A stretch of DNA of 64,000 nt, taken from contig CM055877.1 in the NCBI GenBank assembly GCA_029582165.1, positions 22,953,355 to 23,017,354 of the forward strand, given 5' to 3'. The DNA comes from Portulaca oleracea. Lineage: Eukaryota > Streptophyta > Magnoliopsida > Caryophyllales > Portulacaceae. This document shows positions 28,996 to 39,742 of the stretch, piece after piece; position 1 is the stretch's first letter, and the number at the start of each line of letters is the position of its first letter. The notes beneath the pieces were generated by a model. It was given only the letters and a program-made list of their open reading frames with translations. It did no database searches and was not told the origin of the DNA. A program made the translations under genes and the position numbers.

Positions 28996-31947
28996 AATAG
29001 AGATATAAAGCAAACATTTAAACATAATATTCCCTAATTACTAACAAAATTTCCTAAAAGTAAGCCAAAATATGCTCTAATTAAACTCACTCATCCAAAT
29101 TCCTTGCTTGTCCCCAAGCAAGTACAAGAGTCAACAAAAACAAAATGACCCAAAAGAAATAAAAAAGACCTAAGAGAAAAAAGAAAAGATTTATTTACAC
29201 ACATCTCCTCAAGTAAGCATCAGTGAGATTCTCTAACAACTAAGTTTAGGCATGAATAGCATAAAGTGATCAAAACAATTTAGTACAAGTAAGAAGGAAG
29301 CTTTTGAATAAGATTTACAAGTACACTATCAAGGTCAAATCAATCATTCTTTTATCAAGAATGATAGCAAGTTGGTACATGCATGAGCATGAAACTAGGA
29401 AGAATGAAAGCAAACTTCACTTTAGAAGTTAAAACACGCCTCTCCGGCATTTGAAAATATATAATGATGATGGTCCTCTCAACACTTTCAACAAAGAAAC
29501 AATCTATCTTATGATTGCTAAGAATATAAACTCATCCACTATTAGTATGCAAAATGCAAGTGACAGTTCAGAGGTCTTTTAAAAACTATAACGAGTCTAA
29601 GGTAAAGGGTCAGCAGTATATTTAGATAAAGTGGAGCTAATGGCCAAGTTTGGATCTCAACCTCATCAAATAATCACATATATTTAACCTCACCACTCAT
29701 AATCAATCAAACTAAAGTCGAAAACTTATTGGAAACTACCATGAGCTAGAAACCTAGCGAAACACTTTGTTTTCGTTTTTTCTTTGATTATTTTATTTTA
29801 TTTTTTCTTTCATTCTTTGTGAATGGCAATCACATGTATACAACACTAGGCAAGCTCCAACATTAAATCCACAAAGAAGCTATACAAATGGAGAATAGAT
29901 TCAAGATTTCGATCAATTCACAACATCCCCAACAAACCAAACTACTAATAATACCTCAATCAACCCAACTCAACACACTCTAAACACTGCAAGCAATGGC
30001 TTATAAAGGGTAGGAGAAATTTATTTGAAAAATACTTATGACAGAGGGTCTAGTAAAAGAGAGTGACCAAAAGGCTAAAAGAAGGATTAAAAGCAAAAAA
30101 ATTACATATATATGGAAGGTTATTTGGCTATGTGGCTACATAGTATACAAATGAATGTCTCAAACATTTTGTCAATGCACAATTCAAAATTTAGTTTTGA
30201 AGAGATACAAAGAAAGTTTTAAAAAATGCAACAATATAAGAGTCACACCTAAAATATATGAGATTAATAAAAATTATTAATCTTTAATTTAGGCGCATTT
30301 GTCACACAAGTTAAAGCTCAACAATCAATCCTAGTTCAAAATGTTCCACATGTCGAACTGACACCAATGGATCAAGAAAGGTAACCAATCATAACTATCA
30401 AATTTAATTTAAATCCTAATACCAAGAAACGTGCACAAACTCTTTTTAAAAAATCTTCTATCACAATTGAGTTATACAAGATCAAAGAAAGTCAAAAGAA
30501 TGGATAATTTATTCACTAAACCTAAATTCTAACCTATTTTATTTTTTATTTTAAAAAAATTTCTTTCAACGCATCCACATGACCTCATGTAAACCTAAAA
30601 AAAAGGGAAAAAAAACTAATTAATGCAAAGAAAAAAATGCTAAAAAATGTTATGAAACTAAATGGAAGTTTGTTATGTAAAGTTAAGCTACTTAGCCTCT
30701 CTAAGATAAGGATAGCATGAATAAAAGGTGAAGGCCCCAAATGCCTGCACAAACTAACTTTAAGAAAAAACATAAGGAAAAATTATTAAAAGACTGATAA
30801 AACATAAGGAAAAATTATTTAAAAACTAATTGAAAAGATCTTACCAGGTTAAGTGCTGGATACACCTAAACTATTGCCTCTCCAAGAATAGGGTGTAAGA
30901 AGCATCAATGACTCCATTAAAAACTCAAAACTTCGGCTACCACTTCAAATGCAATCAAAGCCCTTATAAGCTTGTTAAACTCTCCAACATGGGGCTTACA
31001 AGCTTACAAATAAGAGAGCAACAAAAGACTTATGATAGAGAATGTTAGTCCACAAAAAAAAAAAAAAAATAATTGTCAACATGATTTTTCTAGGTGAGAC
31101 CTCTAGGCATATACAATATGGATTAAGATAGTGATGATACCCTCATAATGTACCTAATAACAAATCAAGGTCATTTTGGTTTCCCTCAAGCAAATCATAA
31201 GATTTAACCACATGGCCCAACTTAATTAACATGAATATCAATGATCTTTTCATAAGGAATGAACTCTTGAAGGAACTTAAGGGAATGAGAATGTGGTGAA
31301 CAAGGAAGAAAAACCTAAAATAATACATAAGGAATATGGAGTACAATATAATCAAGATGACGTTTTTAGGATGACGTTTCATGGTGTTCAAATCCTGTCT
31401 TAGGATTTTAGATCTTTAATAGTAATGGTGGAATTCAAGATCTAGATTTTCTTTAACATTTACTGCAAACCTCAGCTACCATAAAAATCACTTACAACTC
31501 TTGTGAAGTAGGGTAAAAATTATTTCACAAATGTGGAGAATGTAATCATTATTACAACAATCTCAGGTCTGGTGAAATATATTTATAACTTCGGTAAGAT
31601 AGGAAAAAAGTTATTTCATAAAGATAGTGTGTGAAAATTATTACAACAAACATCGGATATGGTAGAAATTTCAATATAATTTACTCCCAAGGAATTGTGC
31701 TGGAATTTGTCGCCAAGGCTTATGGAGAACGTGCTAGATTTGCCTTATGAGCACCAATTTACCCTCCAATCTTATGGAATGCAGCTCCTCCTCTGAGTTG
31801 TCAGGGGAATGGTTGAGGAAGTCTTGTCATATATAAACACACATATATAATAATTATTTTTTTTAGCATAATATTTCACTCTAGAATTTCAGTGATGTCA
31901 GGTGATTGCATTACAGTTCTCAATAGTTGGGCAAGGTGTGACTTACT
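28996..31947 (-). mobile_element. Decayed retroelement, probably Gypsy-type, reverse orientation
   Basis: No intact gene. TTGCTTGTCCCCAAGCAAG near 29104 is, in reverse complement, the 'CTTGGGGACAAGCAA' phrase common in 3' regions of plant Gypsy elements. The stretch 29510-30330 parallels 10780-11700 of the inner Tat element: both have 'CCACTA..GTATGCAA.ATGCA.GTGACA' and later 'GGAAGG.TATTT.GCTATGT.GCT'. Boundaries and LTRs are not identifiable. Confidence 0.45.
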
Positions 31948-31956
31948 AAATACTAA

Positions 31957-32509
31957 GGTTTTCGGATGCTATATACTGAACTTTTGAGGTGTTGGACAAT
32001 AATACACTGGACTTTAACCTTGGACAATAATACACTGTACTTTGGGGGGTGTTGAATAATAATGCACCCAAAACGATTCCTGTAGTGGCTAACTCTGTGA
32101 CAATCCTACTTAGTAGGTGGAGGAAATGAGTTGGCTCAAAAATATTTAAATTTATGGCATGTCTGCTAATCCACACATAAACAAAGGGAATCAACTTTGA
32201 AAAGAGTAAAAAAACATAAAATCACATTGCTTAAACGTGTTTTCGTTGAGAGATTATTGTTGTAGTTGTAATAAACCACATTTGATTGTGTAGATTAGCT
32301 GACATGTCATATATTTAGATCTTATTTAGCCAATTTATCTTTCTGGCCCGCCCCGTAAGATCGTTACCAAGTTGGCCTCCATCGAAATTGTTTCGGGTGC
32401 ATTATTGTCCAACACTCCTCAAAGTTCAGTGCATTATTATCCAAGGTCAAAGTTCAGTGTATTATTGTCCAATACCCCAAAAATTCAATATATTAGCATC
32501 CAAAAATCC
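31957..32509. mobile_element. Mutator-like MITE with 9-bp target duplication
   Basis: A 553-bp element with inverted termini over about 130 bp (left GGTTTTCGGATGCTATATAC, right end complementary with scattered changes). It is flanked by perfect AAATACTAA at 31948-31956 and 32510-32518. The terminal sequence, rich in 'TTGGACAATAATACACTG', is related to the ends of the 9.4 kb MULE at 36962-46373. No coding capacity. Confidence 0.9.
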
Positions 32510-32518
32510 AAATACTAA

Positions 32519-33210
32519 TTAATTAGATGAAAATTAGGTTAGCTATCTATATATGTTACTATGTAGGATTTATACTTTCTTGACAAATTAGCCAAGTGCG
32601 TGGACCGTGCCGTTAATTTGATCTACCTTAGCTTGTTATAGAAGGAATTGCATTATTGGATCTAATATGATTTATTAATGCTTCATGTGGATAGATATTC
32701 ATAGGAGTAGAGAAGTTGCTTGAATTGATGACTTGACGAGTGTTTCGTTGTGCATGATTTTCCCTTTGAATGCTCAAATATGTCAACAAGAGTGTACAAA
32801 GCATCCTAGGGTTTGTTGGACATTGGGTTTGTTGGACAATAACATAGACATAAATATATATGTTTACATAAATTATCTTGTACTTCGTATATATTTATTA
32901 TTTATATATAATACTTTTTTTTCGATTATTGAAAGTCAAAGGGTTTAAAAATTCACAGAGTACAACAAACCGCAAACCAAACAACAAACAATCAAGCTCC
33001 AAAAGATAAAGGTTACGATCGAACACTGCTAAATAAAAACAACATAGCAAGGATGTTCACACCCACGACAAATTAAAAGTCCGGGGAAGTTCGACATGAT
33101 TTATAATAAATGACAATTATACATGTCATGCGGTAGGTTGCGGTGTGGTACCGTATCGCACTCTTTAATTTTCCGCCACACTTCACATCAATAAAGAAAT
33201 TATTGGAGCT
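32519..33210. other. AT-rich region without a recognisable gene
   Basis: Nothing beyond a TA-rich stretch at 32849-32915. The left boundary of the third Tat element is not visible; it may begin anywhere here. Confidence 0.4.
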
Positions 33211-33385
33211 TTACGAGAATTAATTTGAAAAATAAATCATTTTTCGGGTTAAACTCTAAAACAGATTGCAAATTTTTATGAGAATTAATTTGGAAAATAA
33301 TTTATTTTCTGAGTTAAACTCTAAAAATTCAATTCACAATGTTCACGAGAATTAGTTTGGAAATAACTCATTTCTGAATTAAGCT
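33211..33385 (+). repeat. Three tandem units of about 66 bp
   Basis: Units begin 'CGAGAATTAATTTG' near 33214, 33280 and 33347 and share 'GGGTTAAACTCTAAAA'-type endings; the third is truncated. Probably part of the internal region of the third Tat element. Confidence 0.65.
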
Positions 33386-33943
33386 GAGGAGACTCGAGCA
33401 TACGGACAAACCCGACTCATACTGCCAAGAACAAGCTGGGTCTAGGTCTTGTAACCAGACACCATACCTCCAGGTATGACTCGGACCCATACCCAGGGTT
33501 CCGAACAGGGGAAGACCCGGAAAACCCGGCACCATATCGCCAGACATGGTCCGGACCCAGGTTCCACATACAGCACCACCAAGAAGACAAAATGCAAAAT
33601 ATCACAGAGCAATACCTAGCGGTTTGCTCATCGGAGGGGACTCAAGGTTGGCAATGCGAAAAAAAAAAAACATCTGGTAGAGCGCCACGCCTGCAGGCAT
33701 GGCAGCCTGCCCTGGGTTCCGAGCAACAAGTGAAATTCGGCTGACCGACCCCGGGCTAGACAGAGTTGCACGCCTGGAGGCATGATAGCTTGACTAGACC
33801 CAAATCTAACGGGACTGTGCAGAAAAATAAAGAAAGTTGGACAGAGTTGCATGCATGGAGGTATGACAGACTGACTAGGCCCGAATTCGACAAGACTGTG
33901 CAAAAACAAAGAAAACTAGATCATCTTCAACAAACTACAACGA

Positions 33944-34117
33944 CATCGGGAAAGACTGAACGACATCGGGAAAGACTGAACGACATCGGGAAAGACAGAA
34001 CGACATCGGGAAAGACAGAACGACATCGGGAAAGACTGAACGACATCAGGAAAGACTGAACGACACCGGGAAAGACTGGAAGACACCGGGAAAGACTGGG
34101 CAACACCGGGAAAGAGT
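33944..34117 (+). repeat. 20-bp tandem array before 3' LTR of third Tat element
   Basis: About nine units with core CGACATCGGGAAAGACTGAA, period 20. It is the same core as the 22-bp array at 16985-17370, in the same place relative to the PPT. Confidence 0.88.
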
Positions 34118-34210
34118 GGAAGATCAATATTGACATCGGGATAGACCAAAAAACGCCACGCTATACTTTGATCAGCATCCTACTCGGACTCAATCAAAGT
34201 GGGGGCTAAC

Positions 34211-35174
34211 TGTAGACACTGAAATTTTGTCATTTAATTCAGCTTTATAAATATTCTAATTTATTTTGAGTTATTTTATTTTAGAATAATTTAGAAAAAT
34301 GCCAAGAATATTAAAATGCAAAAATGATGAAGAATATCCCCAAAATCAAACCAAATCAAATCTCTCTTGTATTTCATCCTTTCTCATTCTTCCAAATCAA
34401 ATAAAATCAACCTTTATTTGATTTTATCCTCCCAATATTATTTCATTCACCACCGTAAATAAATCTACCTCCGCCACTATAAATACACCCTCATTTCCAC
34501 TCTTTTTCGACACCTCAAAAATCATCCTAGGAGTATTGACACTATGTGATTTTATCTTCCTTCTCCTCCCTTCTTCTTCTTCTCATCATCATCATCATCT
34601 TGCATTCATAATCTTGGCATTAACTTGAGGTTAATATTGTTTTTTTTTCTTCTTATTTTATTCTCACTTTATTATGATGTAAATCCAACTTAAATAATAA
34701 TATTGATGCTCTAATCAAATTGACTAAATGTTAACTTATAAATATTTATGCTTATGTTCTTTTATTTTATTTTGTTAGTTGCATTTATTTGTTTTACTTT
34801 ATTTTTTGCATTTAATCATCTCATTTGTATGCGCTAAATAATATTGATTAATCTAATTAATTCTCCTCTTCTACTCTTTTCTTTAAATAAACCGATTTAG
34901 TAGAGTTCGTTCTTTGAACGGGCGAATTCGAGGGTTTTTACTTTCGAATTCGTAACCTTACCCCTGGATCCGAATCTCATGGTTCGTGGTTTATGGAATT
35001 TAAATTTGAGTTTATTAATTCTCATTAAAAATTAATTGGCGACTCTTTTTATTTTATTATTTTGATTCATTTGAACATCATAATAAAATGTATTTAAATC
35101 CCTTCCAAGAAAAGACACCCCTTTCGATTCGCCGTACACCGCGAGGGATAACGGGGATTTTCCCAGGTCCCACA
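34211..35174 (+). repeat. LTR of third Tat element
   Basis: A 964-bp LTR, TGTAGACACTG to GGTCCCACA. A TATA box (TATAAATA) is at 34478-34485. The R/U5 part 34900-34985 keeps the TAGTAGAGT, GGCG, GTAACCTTACCCC and GGTTCGTGG blocks shared with the other two Tat LTRs, with different but still paired stem sequences between them. Confidence 0.85.
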
Positions 35175-35256
35175 ATTGAGAAATTTATAGTCCAACTTTT
35201 TTTAAATTTGACTACACGATTTTCGTAGACGACAATTAATATGGAACGGAGGGAGT
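35175..35256. mobile_element. Right half of a Stowaway MITE
   Basis: Ends ATGGAACGGAGGGAGTA, the standard Stowaway (Tc1/mariner) terminus next to a TA. The left half is absent nearby, presumably displaced when the third Tat element inserted or when its 5' part was lost. Confidence 0.65.
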
Positions 35257-35358
35257 AGCCAGTAACATATGTGGAAGATAAACTATTCCGGTTGCATATT
35301 TTTGGAAACTTATTAGAATATACCATTAGTGAGAATCAAACTCAACAGCAAGAACCTA

Positions 35359-35573
35359 TTCCCTCCGTCCCAATTTAATTGACACTTTAATTAAATTTTG
35401 ATCGATAATTATTCACAAATTACAATGAGTTAAAATATGAAATTACCTCGATTGTAATTTTTAGTAAAATATCTTTCTATTGAGAATAATTTCATATTGT
35501 AATTCATTATAATTTGTAAGTAATTTACGATCAAAATTTAATCAAAGTGTCAATGAATTTGGGATGGATGGAG
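35359..35573. mobile_element. Stowaway MITE
   Basis: A 215-bp element with long complementary ends (TTCCCTCCGTCCCAATTTAA... and ...AATTTGGGATGGATGGAG) flanked by TA dinucleotides. It can fold along most of its length. Non-coding; mobilised by mariner transposase in trans. Confidence 0.88.
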
Positions 35574-36205
35574 TACTTTTTAAATTGAATAATGGGAGGT
35601 GAAAAATATGGTTCGCAATTATTAAGTAGGGTACGTACGGCTGGTAGTGTACAAGATATTAAAAAAAAAAAAAGCATTATAATGGGCTGATATTGTGTAA
35701 TGGGCTATTATCATTGCATTGTAACATTTTCTCCTAAGTGGCCCAAAGACTGACAGCCTGGATCTCGCTGTTGTATGACACTGAAGGGTTACTAACCTCA
35801 AGGGATGTTCCAGGAATTAAATGGATCATAAAGTTATTAGTAAGACTATGAGATTTCAATTTATGAGAAATATTAATTTTAACTTTTTTATGTTTGTGTT
35901 TCGTGTTCTGGGTGATTTCGAGGCAAGTCATATTAAGTACACCCAACTAAAACATAAAAAATAACTAAATTGATATTTCCCAAAAATAATTAAATTGATA
36001 TTAAGTCATGTTAGTGGAGTTTTTGGGTCGAAAGTAAATGAAATGAAAGGAGAGGGTTGGTTCTTGTTAGAGGAAGAAGCATTGAAGAATGAGGATCTTG
36101 AGTAGTAGTAGTGAGTAGTAGTGAAACAAACAGACCCTGAAATTCTTATGGTTATGAAGTGAAAATTCAAAAGAGAAAGGTCGTTGGTTGCTCATGTGGG
36201 TGGGG

Positions 36206-36207
<2 letters not shown>
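35574..36207. other. Intergenic, no gene seen
   Basis: A mixed AT-rich stretch with a poly-A at 35660-35674. I see no coding or repeat signal I can support. Confidence 0.4.

Positions 36208-36277
<70 letters not shown>
36208..36277. repeat. (GA)n microsatellite
   Basis: About 35 GA dinucleotides, followed by more GA-rich sequence to 36480. Long Ser/Leu frames on the minus strand here are repeat artefacts. A matching GA-rich tract resumes at 47204-47265 beyond the hAT element. Confidence 0.95.
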
Positions 36278-36280
<3 letters not shown>

Positions 36281-36961
36281 GTTGAATACCTTTCTTTGTG
36301 ATTGGTAGAGAGAGAGAGGGTGATAGAGAGAGAAAGTGAGAGGAGAGAGGATGGGAGGTTGTGAGAGAGAGAGGGAGGTGAGGTGGAGGTTGTGGCGATG
36401 GAAATGGCGGCAATGGGTGTGGTGGTGGCAGTGGTGAGGAAGGGTGATTGTGGTTGAGAGAGAAAATGAGAGGTTGGGGGTGGGGGGGATGGGCCGGGGC
36501 TAGGGATGGCAACGAGGCAGATCGGGGATGGGGGGTAAACCCCCGTCCCCATCCCCGCTCCTAAAACTCATCCCCATCCCCGCTTCGAGGAATGATTCTT
36601 GCCCCATCCCCATCTCCGCGGATTCCCCATCCACAACGGGGATCCAACGGGGATTTTTAAAACTATCAAAAATCTAACTAAATTTTAATCGGATTCGGTT
36701 TTTAATCGGACCCAGTTTTTAACCTGTTCAAAATACAGCATATATAACTTGCTCAAGTAACAATACATCAAAATCAAATATTACTTGGGAAAAAATACAA
36801 TAATACATCCTCTTCAAGTTTAAATTGTCTAATTTTACTATAGCGAACACACTGTCAGACACACACAACGTACGATAATCAGATTTTACTATAACGAACA
36901 CACAGTCACACGAGCACAATATATATGAACTAACATATATAGTCAGATTTAGTATAAAAAA

Positions 36962-37480
36962 GGATTATTGGACGCTAATATACTGAACTATTGGGGTATT
37001 GGACAATAATATACCGAACTTTGACCTTGGACAATAATATATCGAACTTTGGGGGGTGTTGGACAATATTGCACCCGGAACTATTCCGATGATGGTTGAC
37101 TCGGTGGATATCATACGTGGCAGGCGGAGATGCTGAGTTGACAAAAAAAAGTTAAATTTTTTGACAGATCAGATTAGCCACATAAGTAAAGGTATTTTTT
37201 ATTTAGGATTATTGGACGCTAATATACTGAACTATTGGGGTATTGGACAATAATATACCGAACTTTGACCTTGGACAATAATCTACCAAACTTTGGAATG
37301 ATTGATTTCAATAACTACAAGTCTACAACACCACATATAAATTATATAAAACTAGCACAGAATTCCTATAAACATAATTACAATAGAAAAGTTTTGAATG
37401 GGCAAAGGAACAAAGTCAGCACCTATAAAAATAATTACAATATAAAACTGGGTAAATTAGGGCTTACTTTAATAAGGATT
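36962..37480 (+). repeat. Left compound terminal inverted repeat of MULE
   Basis: Contains the terminus GGATTATTGG twice (36962 and 37206), each followed by 'TATTGGACAATAATA' phrases, and then a stretch shared in reverse with 45905-46070 ('TAGCACA.AATTCSTATAAAC'). Partner arm: 45905-46373. Confidence 0.85.
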
Positions 37481-37528
37481 TTTTGACGTAAATAATACGA
37501 ACTTTGGGGGTATTGGACACAATAGTAC

Positions 37529-37790
37529 AGACTAATTTCTTGGATGCTAGTAGTACCAACTATCATCCCATTTTCCTCCAGTAGTACGCCACCGAGTTGG
37601 CTTAGGTTTGACTCACCGGAAATCCGACGTGGCACCCATTTTGAATACGTGGAAGGCTGAGCATGTGCCAAAAAAATTAATTGTCAAAAAAAATTTCCAA
37701 GTCAGATGACACCTCATATTTTGACTATGAACCACAATTGACTTTCAAAAAATTGAAAAATGAAAGCACGTGTTTGCACTTTAAAATAGG
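37529..37790 (+). repeat. Inner MULE terminal inverted repeat, left
   Basis: Matches the reverse complement of about 44075-44328 almost perfectly, from ACTAATTTCTTGGATGC inward. These are the likely original ends of the autonomous MULE and its promoter-bearing termini; the convergent genes start just inside them. Confidence 0.8.
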
Positions 37791-38005
37791 TTGAGAAAGT
37801 AAAAATTGAAAAGTCCAAAGAAATTACCCACTTCAGTTGTCGGTAATCGATTTTAGGGTTTACCCACCTCCTCTCTATGTTTTCTCACACTACCCAACCC
37901 AGCCATTGTTAAGTGTCATCACCATTGTGAAGAAGGCAGCCCCCCACCATTGCAGATCGAGGATTTCTTGGAGAGCAAAACGTCAAGTCAGATTAGGGTT
38001 TGAAT

Positions 38006-38678
38006 ATGAGCCAACGGAGTTCGAACAATTCAGGAAGGAGAGGTTCGATGCTTCTTTGTTCTTCAAGTGGGAGCAGTGAAATTGAGCAGAATAATTTGTT
38101 CAAGTGCAAACATGGGTTACCAACCATTATTCAAGTGTCTAAGAAGGAGAAAAGTCTAGGTAGAGAATTCTATTCATGCCCTCTTTGGAAGGTCAGTGCA
38201 ACAATGTAGAAATTTGGGATTTTGGTTTCATTTTTCTCATATATGCTTGATTTTGATCGAATTGGCAAAAATTAGGGTTTTTTTTGTTGAATTTGTTGAA
38301 GGTACAAGATTGCAAGGTCTTCAAGTGGGTTGATGAAGTGGAGAAGGAGGGACGGAGCAGAAGGTTGTCCTTGAACAGAAAGTGGAGGAATTAATAACCA
38401 AAGTGCAAAGTTTGAAATTGGAATTGAAGAGCTTGAAAGGGGCTAAACATGAGGACTTGGAAATTGAGTTGCAGATGCTGAAGGAAGAGAATATCCGTCT
38501 GAAGAACAAAATTATGATGGAGAAGCTGAAGAGGGAAACCAAAGAGGCTGAATTGATGAGTTTGAAAAATGAGATTGCTGAATTGAAAGCAAGCAATGGT
38601 AGGAAACAGGGTCCAACTTACCTGTTTTGTTTGTTAGTTCTGGTCCTTGCAGTTGTCATCTTTTATAAGTTCATTTAA
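38006..38678 (+). pseudogene. GRF zinc-finger, coiled-coil, tail-anchored protein of the MULE (frameshifted)
   Basis: Exon 1 (38006-38191) opens with a Ser-rich segment and encodes the first half of a GRF-type zinc finger: 'CKHGLP', then 'GREFYSCPLW'. A donor AAG|GTCAGT (38192) and acceptor TTGAAG|GT (38301/38302) give a 110-bp intron. Exon 2 completes the finger with 'DCKVFKWVDEV'. The frame then shifts by one base near 38341-38354. The new frame gives a heptad-rich coiled coil (about 38360-38600) and a final hydrophobic segment with 'LFCLLVLVLAVVIFY', consistent with a C-terminal membrane anchor. The layout resembles plant proteins annotated as At4g04775-like. In this MULE it is transcribed toward the transposase gene, as mudrB is toward mudrA in maize MuDR. 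The GRF finger suggests nucleic-acid binding; any role in transposition is inference. Confidence 0.75.
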
Positions 38679-38718
38679 GCAGGAGTTTGCATGGTAGGAA
38701 ACATGGTACAAGTTACCT

Positions 38719-38756
38719 GTTTTGTTTTGTTTTGTTTTGTTTTGTTTTGTTTTGTT
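38719..38756. repeat. (TTTTG)n microsatellite
   Basis: Seven to eight TTTTG units just downstream of the GRF gene stop codon. Confidence 0.95.
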
Positions 38757-38984
38757 GATGTTGTTGTGGTAGGTGAATGATGTTAATGTAGGAGGTGGGT
38801 ATGATAATGAAATGTGATGTTATGTTTGGTTTGCTAGGTGTGTATTGTAATTTAATGCATATCTGTAAGTTGGGATTCAGTTCAATGAAATGAAATATGA
38901 TGTTGGTGTCATTGTATTATTGGTTTGCTAGGTGGTAAACAAGAACAGAAACATTAGTTCCTCTGTTTGGTCATTCCACCAAAA

Positions 38985-39375
38985 TTACACTACCAAAAGG
39001 TGTTTAAACCTGTGTTTTTACACAACCAAATTCACACCACCAAAAGGTGCTTTATCCTGTGCTTTTACACAACCAAATTCACACCACCAAAAGGTGCTTT
39101 AACCTGTGTTTTTTACACAACCAAAATCACACCATCAAAAGGTGCTTAAACCTGTGTTTTTACACAACAAAATTCACACCACCTAAAGGTGCTTCAACCT
39201 GTTATTTTACACAACCAAAATAACACCACCAAAAGGTGCTTAAACCTGTGTTTTTACACAACAAAATTCACACCACCAAAAGGTGCTTCAACCTGTTAAT
39301 TTACACAACAAAATTCACACCACCAAAAGGTGCTTCAACCTGTTATTTTACACAACCAAAATAACACCACCAAAG
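38985..39375. repeat. Minisatellite of about 46 bp between the two MULE genes
   Basis: Eight to nine units with core 'CACACCACCAAAAGGTGCTT' followed by 'AACCTGTGTTTTTACACAACC'. Each unit holds two small inverted repeats, ACCACCAAAAGGTG and TGTGTTTTTACACA. It separates the convergent 3' ends of the GRF and transposase genes. Confidence 0.88.
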
Positions 39376-39742
39376 TTCCACTTGTCATATTCCCAAAAGT
39401 AAGCCCTGACAATGAGTGTTGGCTTGTAAAGTAAACTTAGCCATAATTACATAAGTTCAATCCAAAAGGTGCCATAATTACATATGGTAGTTGGCCTAAT
39501 AAACCATAATTACAAAATATCTATCCAAAATGTGCCACTAGATGCTGGATTGTAAAGCATCATATCCACTGTTTTGCACATCACACCACCAAAGTACCAC
39601 TTGACATCTAACCAAAAGTAGGCCCTTATAATGAGTGTTTTAACACCATAGGAGATAAAGAAAAGAAAAATAAAACAGAGACAAAAGTAGTACCACTTGA
39701 CATCTATTCAAAAGTAGGAATCTTTAGGCAGTGGCATGTGCT

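Larger units (their letters stand above)
33211..35174 (+). mobile_element. 3' end of a third Tat-type element, 5' part missing
   Basis: The order is three 66-bp repeats (33211-33385), GC-richer non-coding sequence, a 20-bp tandem array (33944-34117), an inverted repeat running into a PPT (34165-34200, PPT 34196-34210) and an LTR (34211-35174). The PPT and array match the outer Tat element in kind, but the LTR is a different family. No 5' LTR, PBS or gene is present. Past 35174 the sequence is the right half of a Stowaway MITE, which this element probably interrupted. Confidence 0.75.

Noticed and set aside
36067..36552. 161-codon Ser/Leu-rich frame on the minus strand
   Set aside because: It is the (GA)n microsatellite and its flank read as protein.
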